Below the pieces are notes generated by a model, which saw nothing but the letters and a program-made list of their open reading frames with translations, did not search any database and was not told where the DNA came from. Positions 10,273 to 21,297 of a stretch of DNA of 64,000 nucleotides are shown one piece after another (the first letter of the stretch is position 1; each line of letters begins with the position of its first letter). This DNA comes from Undaria pinnatifida (taxonomy: Eukaryota > Sar > Phaeophyceae > Laminariales > Alariaceae): positions 2,901,710 through 2,965,709 of the forward strand of contig JABAKD010000014.1 of NCBI GenBank assembly GCA_012845835.1, written 5' to 3'. The position numbers and the translations under genes are program-made.

Positions 10273-11213
10273 GCCGGGGGGAGGGGGAAGGGGGGGGAGG
10301 GGGGGAGGGGGGGGAGGGGGAAAGGGGTGGAAGGGGAGAGGGGGAAAGGGGGGAAGGGGGGGCGTCATGCCCAAGAGACTGAAGTCTGGGTTTGGCCATC
10401 ATCGTCTTGAAAGTTGTGGGCCTTCCAATGGCCGTCACAAGATAATAGCATAAGATCGCCCTGACTTCTTCGCCATGTTGCGTTCTATGCCCAGTGCCGT
10501 TGATGATGCACTTGATACCCTCTATGAGCCCAAGTTGTGGGCCTTCCAATGGCCGTGACAAGATGGCGTAAGACTGCCCTAACTTCTTCGCCATGTTGCG
10601 TTCTCTCCCCAGTGCCATTTGATTATGCACTTGATACCTCTATGAGACCAAATTGAATGCCGTCTTTAGTCAGTAGTTAGGGTCTGCTAGTATGACAAAA
10701 AAAAAAGTATGACATTTTTTTTCTCTTTTCCTTTCCTTGCTTCCTCTTCTTGTTGTCTTGCCTTTTCTTGCTTTTCTTGTCTTTTCTTTTCTTTCTTTTT
10801 CCTTTTTCGCTTTCTTTTCTCGCTTTCTTCTCTTTTGTTCCCTTTCCTTTCTCTCCTTATTTGTTCCTTGTTTCTTTTTTCCAATTAACTTGCGTCTGTC
10901 GTGCGTATGCGCAGTGATAGATACTACGTGCAATATATATACGTGGTAGTCTTTCTTGGGTGGCAAGCGGTATAGTCGGTTTTTCCAGGCGCGAGTAATG
11001 AGACGTATGCACCAGGTATAGACCTGGCACATCGTAGACTGACTCCCGATTTCACTTTTTATATGTTTTTGGTGGAGGCGTGAATTGCGTCAGCTGTGAT
11101 ATACGCGTGTACCACCTTGAGTTGTTTGTGTTTTTCCCTAGGGTATTCCTCAGCTCCAGCGTGACTGGAGCCTGTCCTGTGACCACGGACTTGATTATGC
11201 GAGTCAACGTGAG

Positions 11214-11243
<30 letters not shown>
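10273..11243 (+). mobile_element. Retroposon family B, copy 2 (long)
   Basis: Begins with a G-rich tract (10273-10366), then GAGACTGAAGTCTGGG, a 120-bp tandem duplication (10410-10530 and 10531-10655, each with GTGGGCCTTCCAATGGCCGT), a pyrimidine tract (10716-10880), CCAATTAACTTGCGTC, the conserved CCTGTCCTGTGACCACGGAC block and a (CAA)n tail at 11216-11243. It is the inverted counterpart of 11893-12735. Fixed (CAA)n end and ragged opposite end fit a retroposon. Confidence 0.8.
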
Positions 11244-11244
<1 letters not shown>

Positions 11245-11892
11245 TTCAACAACACCAACAACAACGACGTAGACCCAAAGCGGGTGACACGAGGTCCGCT
11301 GGCGGGGGAACAATGCCTCACAGCGGAATGAGACATACATACATGCAATAACGAAGACCCTGGACGGGCCGCAGCCGTCGTAGCGATACGAGGCTTCTCG
11401 AGAGAAGTCGGACCCCCCGAGGAACGCTGACACTAGAGCCTGGTACGAGTGCTAGTATCAATATCACCCTACCTTCTAGAGTACCAGGTATATATCACGC
11501 CCTATATTATATGATATCCCATACCTCGTACGTAGTATCATATACTGTAGTCATGTTTTTTCATGTTTTTTTGGCCGGTATATGGTATTTTATGAAACTA
11601 CCAAACCCCTCGTATAAATAAATAGGCCTTTTCAGGAAGATGTGGTGACTAAAATGCGTTTTGATAATAATATAAAAAATGAACATATATATACTTCATT
11701 CAGCTGTGAGATCGACGAAAAAAGGTTTTTGACCAAAACTCAGCTTTGCAAGCTGCGTGTGATGCTTCGATCGCGCGCGTTACAGGGTGTGCATACCCTC
11801 GTGAAGGATACAGGTCGGCGACTCCCCTGCTAATGCCAGGGTCAACAGGACTATTAATGAGACGTTCTGCCTTGTCCTGCGCACGTAAACTG
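11244..11892. other. Spacer between inverted family B copies
   Basis: No gene. Holds the 80-bp repeat shared with 10117-10200 and, at about 11670-11885, a strongly diverged partial copy of family A (CAGCTGTGAGATCGA, TTTGCAAGCTGCGTGTGAT, GGTCGGCGACTCCCC). Confidence 0.6.
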
Positions 11893-12735
11893 TACAGTTG
11901 TTGTTGTTGTTGGTCTCGCATTAACTCGCATAATAATCAAGTCCGTGGTCACAGGACAGGCTCCAGTCACTCTGGAGCTGAGGAATACCCCAGGGAAAAA
12001 CACTAACAACCCAAGGTGGTACACGCGTATATCACAGCTGACGCAATCCATGCCTCCGCCAGAAACATATAAAAGTGAAATCGGGAGTCAGTCTACGATG
12101 TGCCAGGTCTATACCGGTGCATACGTCTCATTACTCGCGCCTGGAAAAACCGACTGTACCGCTTGATAACCAAGAAAAACTACCACGTAAATATTTCACG
12201 TTGTATCTATCACTGCGCATACGCACGACAGACGCAAGTCACTTGGAAAGAATAAGCAGAGAAAGAAAAGAAGATAAAGGAAAGGAAAGAAAAGAGAAGG
12301 AGGCGGAAAAAAAAAGAAAAAAGAAAGGAAAGCGAAGAAAAGACAAGAAAAGCAAGTAAAGACAAGACAAGAAGAGGAAACAAGGAAAGGAAAAGAGAAA
12401 CAAAATGTCATGCTAGCAGACCCTAGGAACTGGCTAAAGACGGCATTGGGCTCACAGAGGGTATCAAGTGCATCATCAATGGTACTGGGGAGAGAACGCA
12501 ACATGGCGAAGAAGTCATGGCGGTCTTACGCTATCTTGTGACGGCCATTGGAAGGCCCACAACTTTCAAGACGCTGATGGCCAAACCCAGACTTCAGTCT
12601 CTTGGGCACGACGCCCCCCCTTCCCCCCCCGCCCCCTTCCCCCCCCGCCCCCTCCCCCCCCCGCCCCCTTTCCCCCCCGCCCCCTTCCCCCCCCGCCCCC
12701 TTTCCCCCTGTCCCCTCCCCCCCCCCCCCCCCCCC
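11893..12735 (-). mobile_element. Retroposon family B, copy 3 (long)
   Basis: On the minus strand it reads from a G-rich tract through GACTGAAGTCTGGGTTTGG, a purine/pyrimidine tract (12265-12405), CCAAGTGACTTGCGTC and CCTGTGACCACGGACTTG to a (CAA)n tail at 11893-11910. It is inverted relative to copy 2 with about 650 bp between them. Confidence 0.8.
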
Positions 12736-12736
12736 C
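12616..12736 (+). repeat. C-rich / G-quadruplex-type tract
   Basis: About 120 bases of C runs of 5-16 separated by G or TT, the mirror of the G tract at 10273-10366 in copy 2. The G strand has many runs of five or more G and could form quadruplexes. Confidence 0.85.
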
Positions 12737-13117
12737 TGTAACCCCCGTGAGGGGGACAAAACCAGACATCGGTAGAATGCAGTACCAGGTATGTATGCAT
12801 GAAGCAATAAGAAGTGTTATAGTGTGAGTTAGATTTTGCAGTGGGCTACTTGGGTCTACCGGGTTTGTGCGCAAGTTCCTGTGTACTCCCTGTGTATGTG
12901 GCAGGCCAGCGGAGGTCCAGCCCAGGCCTGATGCTCGGGTTTTTTGCTGTCGAGTCGTGATGGAACATGCGGTGGACGTCGATCGCTAATGCTCCGAAGT
13001 GATCTCTCTTCTTCTGCTGATATATGGTACAAGTTCTCCCTTCGGAGGTTAAATATTAGTAGGCAGAATGCTAGGCAGAATAAAAAGTGAGCGTAGAACC
13101 CAAGCACTCTAAACAAC

Positions 13118-14581
13118 GTACAAGCTGGGCCGGCCAAGAAATCCATAATCCGTCAGTCGAGCATATCTTTTGAACGACAGTGACCCACTGCAAACTGAGC
13201 ATATTCTCGTAATCAGCTAGATACGGTGGTCATTTTAAGCCCTCCAGCTTGAGAATCTGCCAAGTTGGTGCCGAAAAAAGTGGTTGCTACTCACAACAGA
13301 GTTTTCAGAAAAATGGGAACGGAGCTTAAAATGAGAACCATGCGTTATCTCCAGAACCAAGTGGTGTATCAGAGAACCGAAATGATCCTGCGAAACCCCT
13401 TGGCCAGCCCTGTGAGAGGAGCTCGTCAGAACGGTCATGCTCCATCTCATGCCTTCGGGTGGGCGCAAAAAGCGATATACGCTGGCTCTATGGTGATTTC
13501 TCTAGATGCTGGCTACCGAGGCGATGCCGAGGACTTCCAGCCTGAGCGACAGCTCATTCGAAGGCTGCTGTACAGCCCCACAGGACTGTCATTTTTTTCT
13601 TTTAGTTGTACATAATTGGTTTGCTTTCTAAAAAAAACCGTCCGTTCTCATTTTAGGCTCCGTTCCCATTTTTCAGAAAACTCTGTTTCACGTCTCCTAG
13701 TTAGAGCATTTTTTTCATGACTTTTTTGTGTTGCTTTTTCTAAAATTGCTCGAAATACAACTTGGATGGAATTGGGTCAATTTTTCTGGGCATGTACATC
13801 TTGGGACGAGGAGTAGGGACATATGCGTTTCATTTCATAGGTCACTTTCGTTCTAAAGTTAGGGATGGATGAATCCCTGAAATATACCAGGTATGTAAAT
13901 TTGTATGCAGAGGCCCTTCGTTGAAAGCTTGGATATGCACCTCTCGATTTTTGAAGTTAGGACCTGAAATTTTGACACGTACGTGATGAGGACGAAGCTC
14001 ACCAAAACAGTACTTACTTGGCAAACTCAAGAAAAAGAAAAAAAAAAGGCCGACATATGGCCGGCCAAAGTTTTCCAAAATCATGAAATTGATGAAAAGT
14101 CAACGGATATTTTTTTTAATTTATTTTTAGTTCGCCAAGAAAAGTACTGTTTAAGCGAGCTTGGTCCAAATCACGTGTCAAAATTTCAGGTCCGAACTCG
14201 AATAAATGAGCGCAGCACAGCGATATTGGCTTGTTTTGAGCGTCTTGGCCGGCCCAGCTTGTACTCCTCGTCTCAAGATGTACATGCCCAGAAAAATTGA
14301 GCCAATTCCATCCACGTTGGATTTCGAGCAATTTAGGAAAAGCAACATTAAAAAGTCATGAAAAAAATGCTCAAACTAGGAGACGTGAGTAACAACCACT
14401 TTTTTCGGTACCATGGTCCAACCAACTTGGCAGATTCTCAAGCTGGAAGGCTTAAAATGACCACCGTATTATGTGTATCTAGCTGATTACGAGGATATGC
14501 TCAGTTTGCAGTGGGTCACTGTCGTTCCAAAGACATGCCCGACTGACGGATTATGGGTTTCTTGGCCGGCCCAGCTTGTAC
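13118..14581. mobile_element. Foldback element with long inverted arms
   Basis: The ends CAAGCTGGGCCGGCCAAGAA (from 13121) and its reverse complement (to 14578) are flanked by TA, within GTAC on both sides (13118-13121 and 14578-14581). The inverted homology continues deep inside: 13122-13294 with 14385-14577, 13688-13812 with 14262-14390, and about 13960-14015 with 14140-14200, so almost the whole element can fold back around 14050-14100. A third copy of the terminal motif lies at 14250-14272. The left arm is interrupted by a nested element (13295-13687). No transposase seen. Confidence 0.85.
13295..13687. mobile_element. Nested 393-bp TIR element
   Basis: Ends AACAGAGTTTTC and GAAAACTCTGTT are part of inverted repeats of about 45 bp that continue through AATGGGAACGGAGC and TAAAATGAGAAC. 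Perfect 4-bp target duplication TCAC at 13291-13294 and 13688-13691. The uninterrupted site (GTTACTCACGTCTCC on the minus strand) is still present in the opposite foldback arm near 14385-14400. The open frame running through it has no recognisable domain. Confidence 0.88.
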
Positions 14582-14599
14582 AAAGGAACATTTTGGCTC

Positions 14600-15105
14600 G
14601 TCGAACCAATCGTAGGCTTCACCACTGCTGTGTATGCTTTTTACATTATCTTCTCTTTCGTCACCCTCTTTCGGTTTGTTCGCCTATCTTTCCTCTTTAT
14701 TTTCTAGTTTGCCGCTCCCTGCTACTACTGTAAGTATAATATCCGTTTTTTTTTTCTTCTTATTTCGGTTTATTATTAAGATGGTTTCTGTAATGCCGTA
14801 GCCAAATTCTACAGGGTCATTTAGAACAACATCAACAAAGTAGTGCTCCTTCCAAAATCGACGTCAAAGATCATCGAGCACGTTATTAGTAGGAACTACT
14901 ATGTTGATTTCATGCTGCGGATGTGCCTGTGCATCCTGTGCACTCGATGCACCGTTCGAACTGTTTTACTAGCATGTACCCACCGAAAACATAATAAATA
15001 ACTGTGTGCTCACGTTTGCTTCACTCTGAGTATACCTGTGCCCCCCTCCCCGCGAAAACCAGTCTTCCAAACGTGTTGCAGGTTGGAGGAAATAGTGGCT
15101 GATGC
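14600..15105. other. No gene seen
   Basis: Moderately AT-rich, no ORF or internal repeat that I can support. Confidence 0.5.
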
Positions 15106-15109
15106 TTAA

Positions 15110-15412
15110 TACACTTACAGGATTCACTTGATAAACTGATGCATTTCCTTCCACAGCTGTCAGATTTTGTCCCCCTCAGAAACGGGTTTTATAGTTTCCG
15201 CGCACAGACTGCCTAACATCACCCTGTTGACCCTGATAGCTACACTGTAGTTGCAAGGGGAGTCGCCGGCCTATATCCTTAATGAGGACACACAACCCGT
15301 AATACGCGCGATCGGAGTATCACACACAGCTTGCAAAAATGAGTTTTTCCGACAAAAAAATCGATCTCACAGCTGGAGTGTATTTTAATTTTTATAATAT
15401 ACGGAGTATTGT
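15110..15412 (+). mobile_element. Family A copy, truncated
   Basis: Oriented by its fixed end (GATCTCACAGCTGGAGTGTA followed by a T-rich tail), which I treat as the 3' end. Shares TTTATAGTTTCCGCGCACAG, CACCCTGTTGACCCTGATAG and GGGGAGTCGCCGGCCTATAT with the other copies. Truncated on the other side near 15110. Confidence 0.85.
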
Positions 15413-15419
15413 GAACTCT

Positions 15420-16020
15420 TCCTCGTTATAATAACTAAAAAAAAAAAAAACGCGCCACAAATCAGCAGCAAGCATCAGTCAGTGCAGAAAACTATGCGCT
15501 CCTCCTCCCGCTCCCCATCGATGTTCATCCAGAAGCACCCTCCCTCCCCTGCCTCCTTTCTATCTCCGAAAAAGTCTCTAATAATCCACGTTTACTTTGC
15601 TTCTCTCGACCCGTGATTGCTCATCCAAGCGAGCGTAGCCTTTCGAAGATGGTAGGAAACGTCGGGGGTGCCGTCTGCACGCGTGTGTGTGCGTCAGGCG
15701 TGTGTTGTGTATGCGGCATTACTTTTATGAGAGCTCGATTTAAGAGAAAATATCGGAAATAAGACAAATTGTCTCTTAACAGCAGAATATTATCGAAGTA
15801 TGAGAAAACATGGGTTTTGTACGTACGTCAGAAATTTGACCAATCAGATCAATGCGGTAATTTATAGTCGTATGAGCCAAGTATGAGCGATAGCATTGGG
15901 CACACCTGGCCCAGCTGTGTAGGCGACGACCTGCACGCGGAGCGCGAAGGGGAGCAGAGTCAGAGCTTACAGGTCCAAGGTGTGATACAGACTACCAGGT
16001 AGTTAAGTTTTAGTTTAAGG
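15420..16020. other. No gene; possible leader of the following ORF
   Basis: No supported gene. 15900-16048, with TTAAGTTTTAGTTTAAGG, may be the 5' untranslated part of the gag-like ORF that follows. Confidence 0.4.
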
Positions 16021-16048
16021 CTAGTTTAAGTTCGTGCACTCCCCGACG

Positions 16049-17168
16049 ATGGAGGAGTGCAAGTCACCGGAGGCTGAAGCTCTCGTGGCTGCTGCTGTAT
16101 GTACGCGGTCCTGATAATCAGGCCGCCTCGGCTGCTGCTCGAGTCGAGGCTCATACTGCTGTCGCCGCTGTGCAAGCTGGGGTCGACAAACGCCGTGCCG
16201 AAGCTCTGGCTGCTGTGCAAGCTGAGTCCCAAGGTCGCCGTGCCGCAGCCGCTTCGGCTGCTGCTACTGCTGCGTCTGCCACCGCGGCACCATCTTTGCT
16301 CAGCCCCACTCCCGCTGTGTCCGAGGCTGCGGGGGTAACATCATCGGCTGAAGTGCTGCGCTGGCAAGGGCAGGTGTCTGGCGAGTTTGCTCGGATAGAC
16401 GGAGATGTGTTCCGCCTCAAGTCGACGATGGATCAACTGCTGGCCTCCTTTAAAACCCTGCAGGATGCGGTGGCTGGTGGCGCGTCTAAAACCGAGCACG
16501 TCGAGGCCATGCTCCAGCAGTTCATAGACAACTTTGCCGATCAGCAGCCGGCCCCGCGAGACAGTGGGGACGCGAGGGAGCGCCACGTCCAAAGGTCGCA
16601 GTTAACTGACGACACTGCTCTATGGGAAAAGATGGCGTCCAGAAAACATTGGGTGCTCCGCGGGCGCATACCTCCCAACATTGGCGACTCGGCAGCGGAT
16701 ATCCAGTCCTTCGTAGACGAGGCCGTCAACGTCACGACGTCAGTGGCTACCCAGCTCCGCGCGATCAGTGACTTTGACGTTCGTGCGTACGGGCCGCGCG
16801 CGGAAGGGATGGTCGACCACCTGTTGATGGTCGCTGACCGCCTCGATTTCTTGCGCCAGGCTCTTGTGGCGGTCCTGTCTGTTGGGTTTTCCCTCGACAG
16901 CGACGGCGACCGCCATTGCCGGGAGAGGGTGGCAACGATCGATGCCGCCCTCACGACAGCGTCTGCCGACCTACGCCGGCACACCCTTAGCAATATTATC
17001 CTGCTCTCTGGCTCCGCGGCGCGGGCTGTCATGAGCAAGATGGTGAACGACGATCGATCTTCGTCTCCAACTGCAAATTCTTGCATTCGGCTCCCCCGGC
17101 CGACGCGATTATTTGTTGTACATACAAACACGAGTTTGAGTTTCACTATTAGTTCTAGTAGTTTTTGA
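16049..17168 (+). pseudogene. Gag-like / unknown ORF, frameshifted and duplicated
   Basis: An open frame of 332 codons starts at 16170, but reading back, the likely start is ATG 16049 (MEECKSPEAEALVAAA) in another frame, with one frameshift near 16100 linking it to YVRGPDNQAASAAARVEA. An Ala-rich N-terminus is followed by a coiled-coil-like stretch (GEFARIDGDVFRLKSTMDQL, then FKTLQDAV) and a helical C-terminal part (ALWEKMASRKHWVLRGRIPP, LLMVADRLDFLRQAL). GC-rich and codon-like compared with its surroundings. The TGA at 17166-17168 is created by the junction of a tandem duplication; the second copy (18266-18580) would read on to KYYVHCSY. The architecture fits a retroelement gag, but no zinc knuckle is visible and I do not recognise the family. 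Confidence 0.5.
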
Positions 17169-17211
17169 TGGTCGCTGACCGCCTCGATTTCTTGCGCCAG
17201 GCTCTTGTGGC

Positions 17212-18265
17212 CAATGATGTCGGATTACGTAATTACGTCCTTACGGCGAGCCGTTTTGGCGGTAAGTAATAAGACTGGGCCGGCGAAATTACGCTACGCC
17301 CCCAGTCCCCTATAAACGAAAATGGTAAAAATATCTAGGAAACCCCCGCATTGTTGCTTCCCAGTAGCCAGCCACATTTGGACTTTGAGCTTGGGTTAGG
17401 GCATCGTATCCGACTGGTAGAGCATGAGAGATGAGAGATGTGTGGAAGTTTCTACTTCTGGAGGTGACGAACGGGCGGAGGAGTCGATTTCCAGGGGTTC
17501 GGAGGGGAGTCGGACGACGAAATCATCCCATCGGAGTGGTAAAGCGAGATAGAGTCGGAGAGCGAGGAGGATATGGAGGACGAGTGAATGTTTTTGTGGT
17601 TTGTGGTGGACGGTATAGGAGCAGTTGGGTTGTAGGGCAGCAGATTGCTTCGGGCATCTTATCCGACTGGTAGAGCATGAGAGATGAGAGATGTGTGGAA
17701 GTTCCTACTTCTGGAGGTGACGAACGGGCGGAGGAGTTGATTTCCGTCATGTACATTTCCAATTTTCAACTGTTAGACCGGCCTTTTTGGCAAAAACGAT
17801 TCTGCGAAAGCCATGATGCGTGTGACCGGGCAATGGGTCACGAGTCACGAAGAAGTGGAAGCTCTGATTACTTGTGAGTTATGAGTTATGAGGGGCCCGC
17901 TAGTGTATGTCTCGATAAATTCAACCTATGTTATTCACGGCTCACGACAACAAGCCACAAGCAGGGCGGCCTCCGTTGTTGGTGTCTGCTGACCTGCTGA
18001 CGGGCTGACGGAGGCTTACAGCTTACAGCAGCAGTGCCACGGCGCTACAGCACGAACCTAAATAATAGGTTATAAATTCACATAAATTGCGAAAAAATAT
18101 ATAAAATAATGGTCTGCACAATTTTGGACGTGCCTTTTGATCCTAGCGGGGATGTTTCTTAAACGTCCCCTGTTTTTGCCGTAATTACCCGTAAGCACGC
18201 AAAAAACCCATTTTGCCGAAAAACGCGTAAGGATAAGCATCTCCAGCCGTAATCCGACATCATTG
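17212..18265. mobile_element. hAT-like non-autonomous DNA transposon
   Basis: Ends CAATGATGTCGGATTACG and its exact reverse complement form 18-bp perfect inverted repeats; weaker pairing (CCTTACG, GCCGTTTT) extends inwards to about 50 bp. A perfect 8-bp target duplication CTTGTGGC lies at 17204-17211 and 18266-18273. The intact empty site CTCTTGTGGCGGTCC survives in the first duplicate at 16861. An 8-bp duplication with CAATG-type ends is the hAT signature. Length 1054 bp with no hAT transposase domain found. Confidence 0.93.
17400..17745 (+). repeat. Internal 92-bp direct repeats of the hAT-like element
   Basis: The segment with ATCCGACTGGTAGAGCATGA, GTGTGGAAGTT and GACGAACGGGCGGAGGAGT occurs at about 17400-17492 and 17653-17745, 253 bp apart, nearly identical. 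An ORF starting at the ATG in each copy (MRDERCVEV) is short and unrecognised. Confidence 0.85.
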
Positions 18266-18599
18266 CTTGTGGCGGTCCTGTCTGTTGGGTTTTCCCTCGA
18301 CAGCGACGGCGACCGCCATTGCCGGGAGAGGGTGGCAACGATCGATGCCGCCCTCACGACAGCGTCTGCCGACCTACGCCGGCACACCCTTAGCAATATT
18401 ATCCTGCTCTCTGGCTCCGCGGCGCGGGCTGTCATGAGCAAGATGGTGAACGACGATCGATCTTCGTCTCCAACTGCAAATTCTTGCATTCGGCTCCCCC
18501 GGCCGACGCGATTATTTGTTGTACATACAAACACGAGTTTGAGTTTTACTATTAGTTCTAGTAGTTTTCGGGCTGCTACAGCTAAGTACTACGTACATT

Positions 18600-19515
18600 G
18601 CAGTTATTAGTTGTTGTTGTTATGTGCTTCATTCAATTAATTGGGGCAAAAAACAAACAAACTGTTGGTAATTAAGACTCAAAGAAAAGTAGTAGTTGTT
18701 TTTATATAATAAGAAAAAATATCCAGAGACATGCACACACAGGAGAGGTGAGGCGAGGAGAGCAGACGACTCAATCAAGACTGACGAAGAAAATGTGGAA
18801 ATGTCGTAGAAGTAGCGCACTTCGTGTAAGGGGATAGGAGCGGGGCACGCGAGAAGAAAGGATAGAAACCAAAATATTCCCTTCGGAGGGGGGTATTTTG
18901 AAAAGATCGTCTAGATAGACTAAAAAATACGCCGCTCGTCGGCTGTGAGTTTGATAAATTTAGGGTCGATACTGAATATTTGCGAGCTGCATATTTATAT
19001 ATTTAGGTGTCGTCTAGAAGGTGACACCGACCGGAAGGAGAGTAAATGCATACCTGGTACGTATTATCGCTTTTTTCGTGCGTGCAGTTGGTTGTTTACG
19101 CAGCGAGAAGAAGAAGAGTGTTCTATGGTCCCGACCATGTTGTAAAATGATGTGTGAAGTGCATTATTCGTAGATAGTAGCACAACCAACCATCACTTTT
19201 TTAGACCACCAGGCGTTTAATTGCACGTACTACGTGCAAGGTTTTCAGATGTGCTCGTAAATTCACTACTACTGCCCCTCCCTGTCGACCTCGAGAGCAG
19301 ACCTCGAACCCCCCAAAGGGTTGGGCTGGGGTTAGGGTTAGGGTCAGGTCTGGGGTCGGGTCTGGGGTCGGGTTGGTCTAGGCAGCGCAACCGTCTTTTT
19401 GTGCAGACCTGCACACATGCATAGATAGGGAACCGCCATACATAACTCGCTATTGAATTTACGTGCAAATGAAGAAAAAACTTACACGTACGTGGAACTT
19501 GGCGGGAGCTGCAAA
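18600..19515. other. No gene; diverged family A trace and G-rich tract
   Basis: No supported gene. 18940-19000 is a faint family A trace (GGCTGTGAGTTTGATAAATT, TTTGCGAGCTGCAT). 19326-19375 is GGGGTTAGGGTTAGGG followed by GGTCTGGGGTCGG repeats. Confidence 0.5.
19326..19375 (+). repeat. Short telomere-like G-rich tract
   Basis: Two TTAGGG units followed by degenerate GGGTCTGGGGTC units. Too short to be a telomere; it may be an interstitial remnant or a simple repeat. Confidence 0.5.
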
Positions 19516-19519
19516 AAAA

Positions 19520-19831
19520 CCGGTCGCCCCGGTGGCGTATCAGGCTATTATCCTCGAGCCTGGTATAATAGGTCAGTTTCGTTAGTTCGAGCCCCGCAGA
19601 GTTTATATACTAGTATAAGTTTGTTGGGATTTTTTTCTTGTGCACGAATTGACTTGCGGAAAGCGCAAGAGCGTGAGTAAGCAACACTCGATGAAATACC
19701 GACGAGCGGTGGGATTGCTGAACCCTATGCCCGATAAAAATTGAAGGGAAGAACCGGGGGGAAGAAGGGACGAGACCTGTGACCACGGCTTGTCCAGAAG
19801 CTGGAAAGGAAAAGTAGTGTGAGAAAAAAAA
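19520..19831 (+). mobile_element. SINE-1 (tRNA-headed), full length
   Basis: Head CCGGTCGCCCCGGTGGCGTA with an A-box-like TGGCGTATCAGG and a B box TAGTTCGAGCCCC at about 19584, then a body with TTGACTTGCGGAAAGCGCAA and CGACGAGCGGTGGGATTGCT. The end is CTGTGACCACGGCTTGTCCA, GCTGGAAAG, GTGTGAG and an A run. Other copies: 21594, 22787, 42631 (minus), 45540 and 48771. RNA polymerase III boxes plus an A-rich end define a SINE. Confidence 0.88.
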
Positions 19832-20068
19832 TCAGCAGTTAGTTTATGGTTTATTGTATCTTCAAGCAGTATAAAAAAATAGTTGCCCCGCTTCCTTCAT
19901 GCCACAGCAGGTATAATGCAACCACCAAAGTGGCCGTAGCGCATACACTTTGTTGGCGAAGAAGAGAAGAAACAAACGGTGATGAACACTGCTGTGACAG
20001 TAAAACAAAGAGCAGCAGGCAGCAGCAAATAATATGAAAGAACCAACGGAATCAGCCGATCGAAAGAA

Positions 20069-20520
20069 ATAATCAAGGTTGTGTTCTGTAGGGTACGCAA
20101 AACCATACCCGGGTAATCACCCCGGGTATGTATTTACCCCGGGTAGTACCCTACAAAGAACGTCTGTAAGTTCTGTAGGACATTCATACCGGTACCCGGA
20201 AATTCTGGAAGTTCTGTACAAATACGACATTCATACCCGTACCCGGAACTTCTTCTGGAAGTTCTGTACGCCAGTGCCACAAATACCCGGGGTACGGGTA
20301 TATAATTTCAATGACTTATGTGAGTTCTGTACGCCCGTGCCACAATACCCGGAACTTCTGTGAGTTCGGTAACACTTCCGTGCCGAACCCGGAATTTCTG
20401 TAAGTTCTGTAAGATCCCCATACCCTAACCCGGAACTTCTGTGACTTCTCTACGACTGTAGCACAATACCCGGGGTACGGGTAGACTATACCTTTGTTTC
20501 AATACCCGGGCAGCCCACAT
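20069..20520 (+). repeat. Family C1: 40-bp dyad satellite element
   Basis: A cap CAAGGTTGTGTTCTGTAGGG is followed by tandem units of 40-41 bp of the form CCCGGAACTTCTGTAAGTTC plus either GTACGCCCGTGCCACAATA or a GACATTCATACCCGTA variant. Each unit contains the dyad GAACTT-CTGT-AAGTTC. The same element, inverted, is at 36403-36792. Confidence 0.88.
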
Positions 20521-21297
20521 CCAATAATTTAATACCCCAAAGGGTATTATATGCATTTTATTATAGTGTCATATCTTGTCGGTGACACCAACCCAACACC
20601 GAAAGTACAGCTAGCTGCAGCTACTGAATGTAGCAGTACGTACGTACGTACGTATCGTATATTATTATAGTAGCACCTACTACTGCTGTTGTTGTTCTCA
20701 CATTAACTCGCATAATCACTGTGTAGGTCCTTGAACGAGAATATTTTTGTTTTGCAGATCAGCACCGCAAGTTGAGAGGAGCATTTATTTGTTTTTTGGG
20801 ATGGGGGAGAAGGGGAATGGACTGGAGTTGAGTGTCAACGAGAGCACTTGCGAAGGAGCGGGCCGAGGGAGCTAAGTAAGGCGAAGACGCGGCCATGGAG
20901 AATCACAGCAGGAGGATGGCACACGGAGACCCACGACCCGCACGCACACCATCATCACGAGAGCAGCGATCGTCTTTTTTTCTGTTTTTTTTTACGAGGC
21001 AGTAGTACAACATGTTACATACGTCACTGATTTTTGTAGGATTGGTAAAGTTGTACACCCTTCATGGGGAACGACCGCCCGCATTTTTCAATTTTCAGGC
21101 AAGGGCGTCATAGCTACGCTGCAACCTGTCAAATGACTCGGAAAGATGGGGCGATCGTTGATATTTTTTAGGTGGTTTTTGGTTCGATTGCTCTTTTTTC
21201 ACTGCATGCCCGCGGGTCGTCACTCAGACAGCACTCCAGACAGCAGGCGCGTTCGTCTGTGCTCACGCGCTCACGATTACCGTGCGGTTCGTACGGT
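20521..21297. other. No gene; microsatellite
   Basis: No gene. (GTAC)n-type microsatellite at about 20636-20655, and a family B tail fragment (GTTGTTGTTCTCACATTAAC) at about 20685-20718. Confidence 0.6.

Larger units (their letters stand above)
16825..18582 (+). repeat. Tandem duplication of about 340 bp (one copy interrupted)
   Basis: GATGGTCGCTGACCGCCTCG through AGTTCTAGTAGTTTT occurs at about 16826-17165 and again from 17167, where it is split by the hAT-like element and resumes at 18266-18570. The copies are almost identical, with one visible C/T difference near the end, so the duplication and the insertion into it are recent. Confidence 0.92.

Noticed and set aside
19326-19375. Telomere or subtelomere
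   Set aside because: Only two TTAGGG units; the rest is degenerate GGGTC sequence.
20160-20480. CRISPR-like regular repeat spacing (40 bp)
   Set aside because: Units are contiguous and diverged without unique spacers, no cas genes, and the context is eukaryotic: a satellite.
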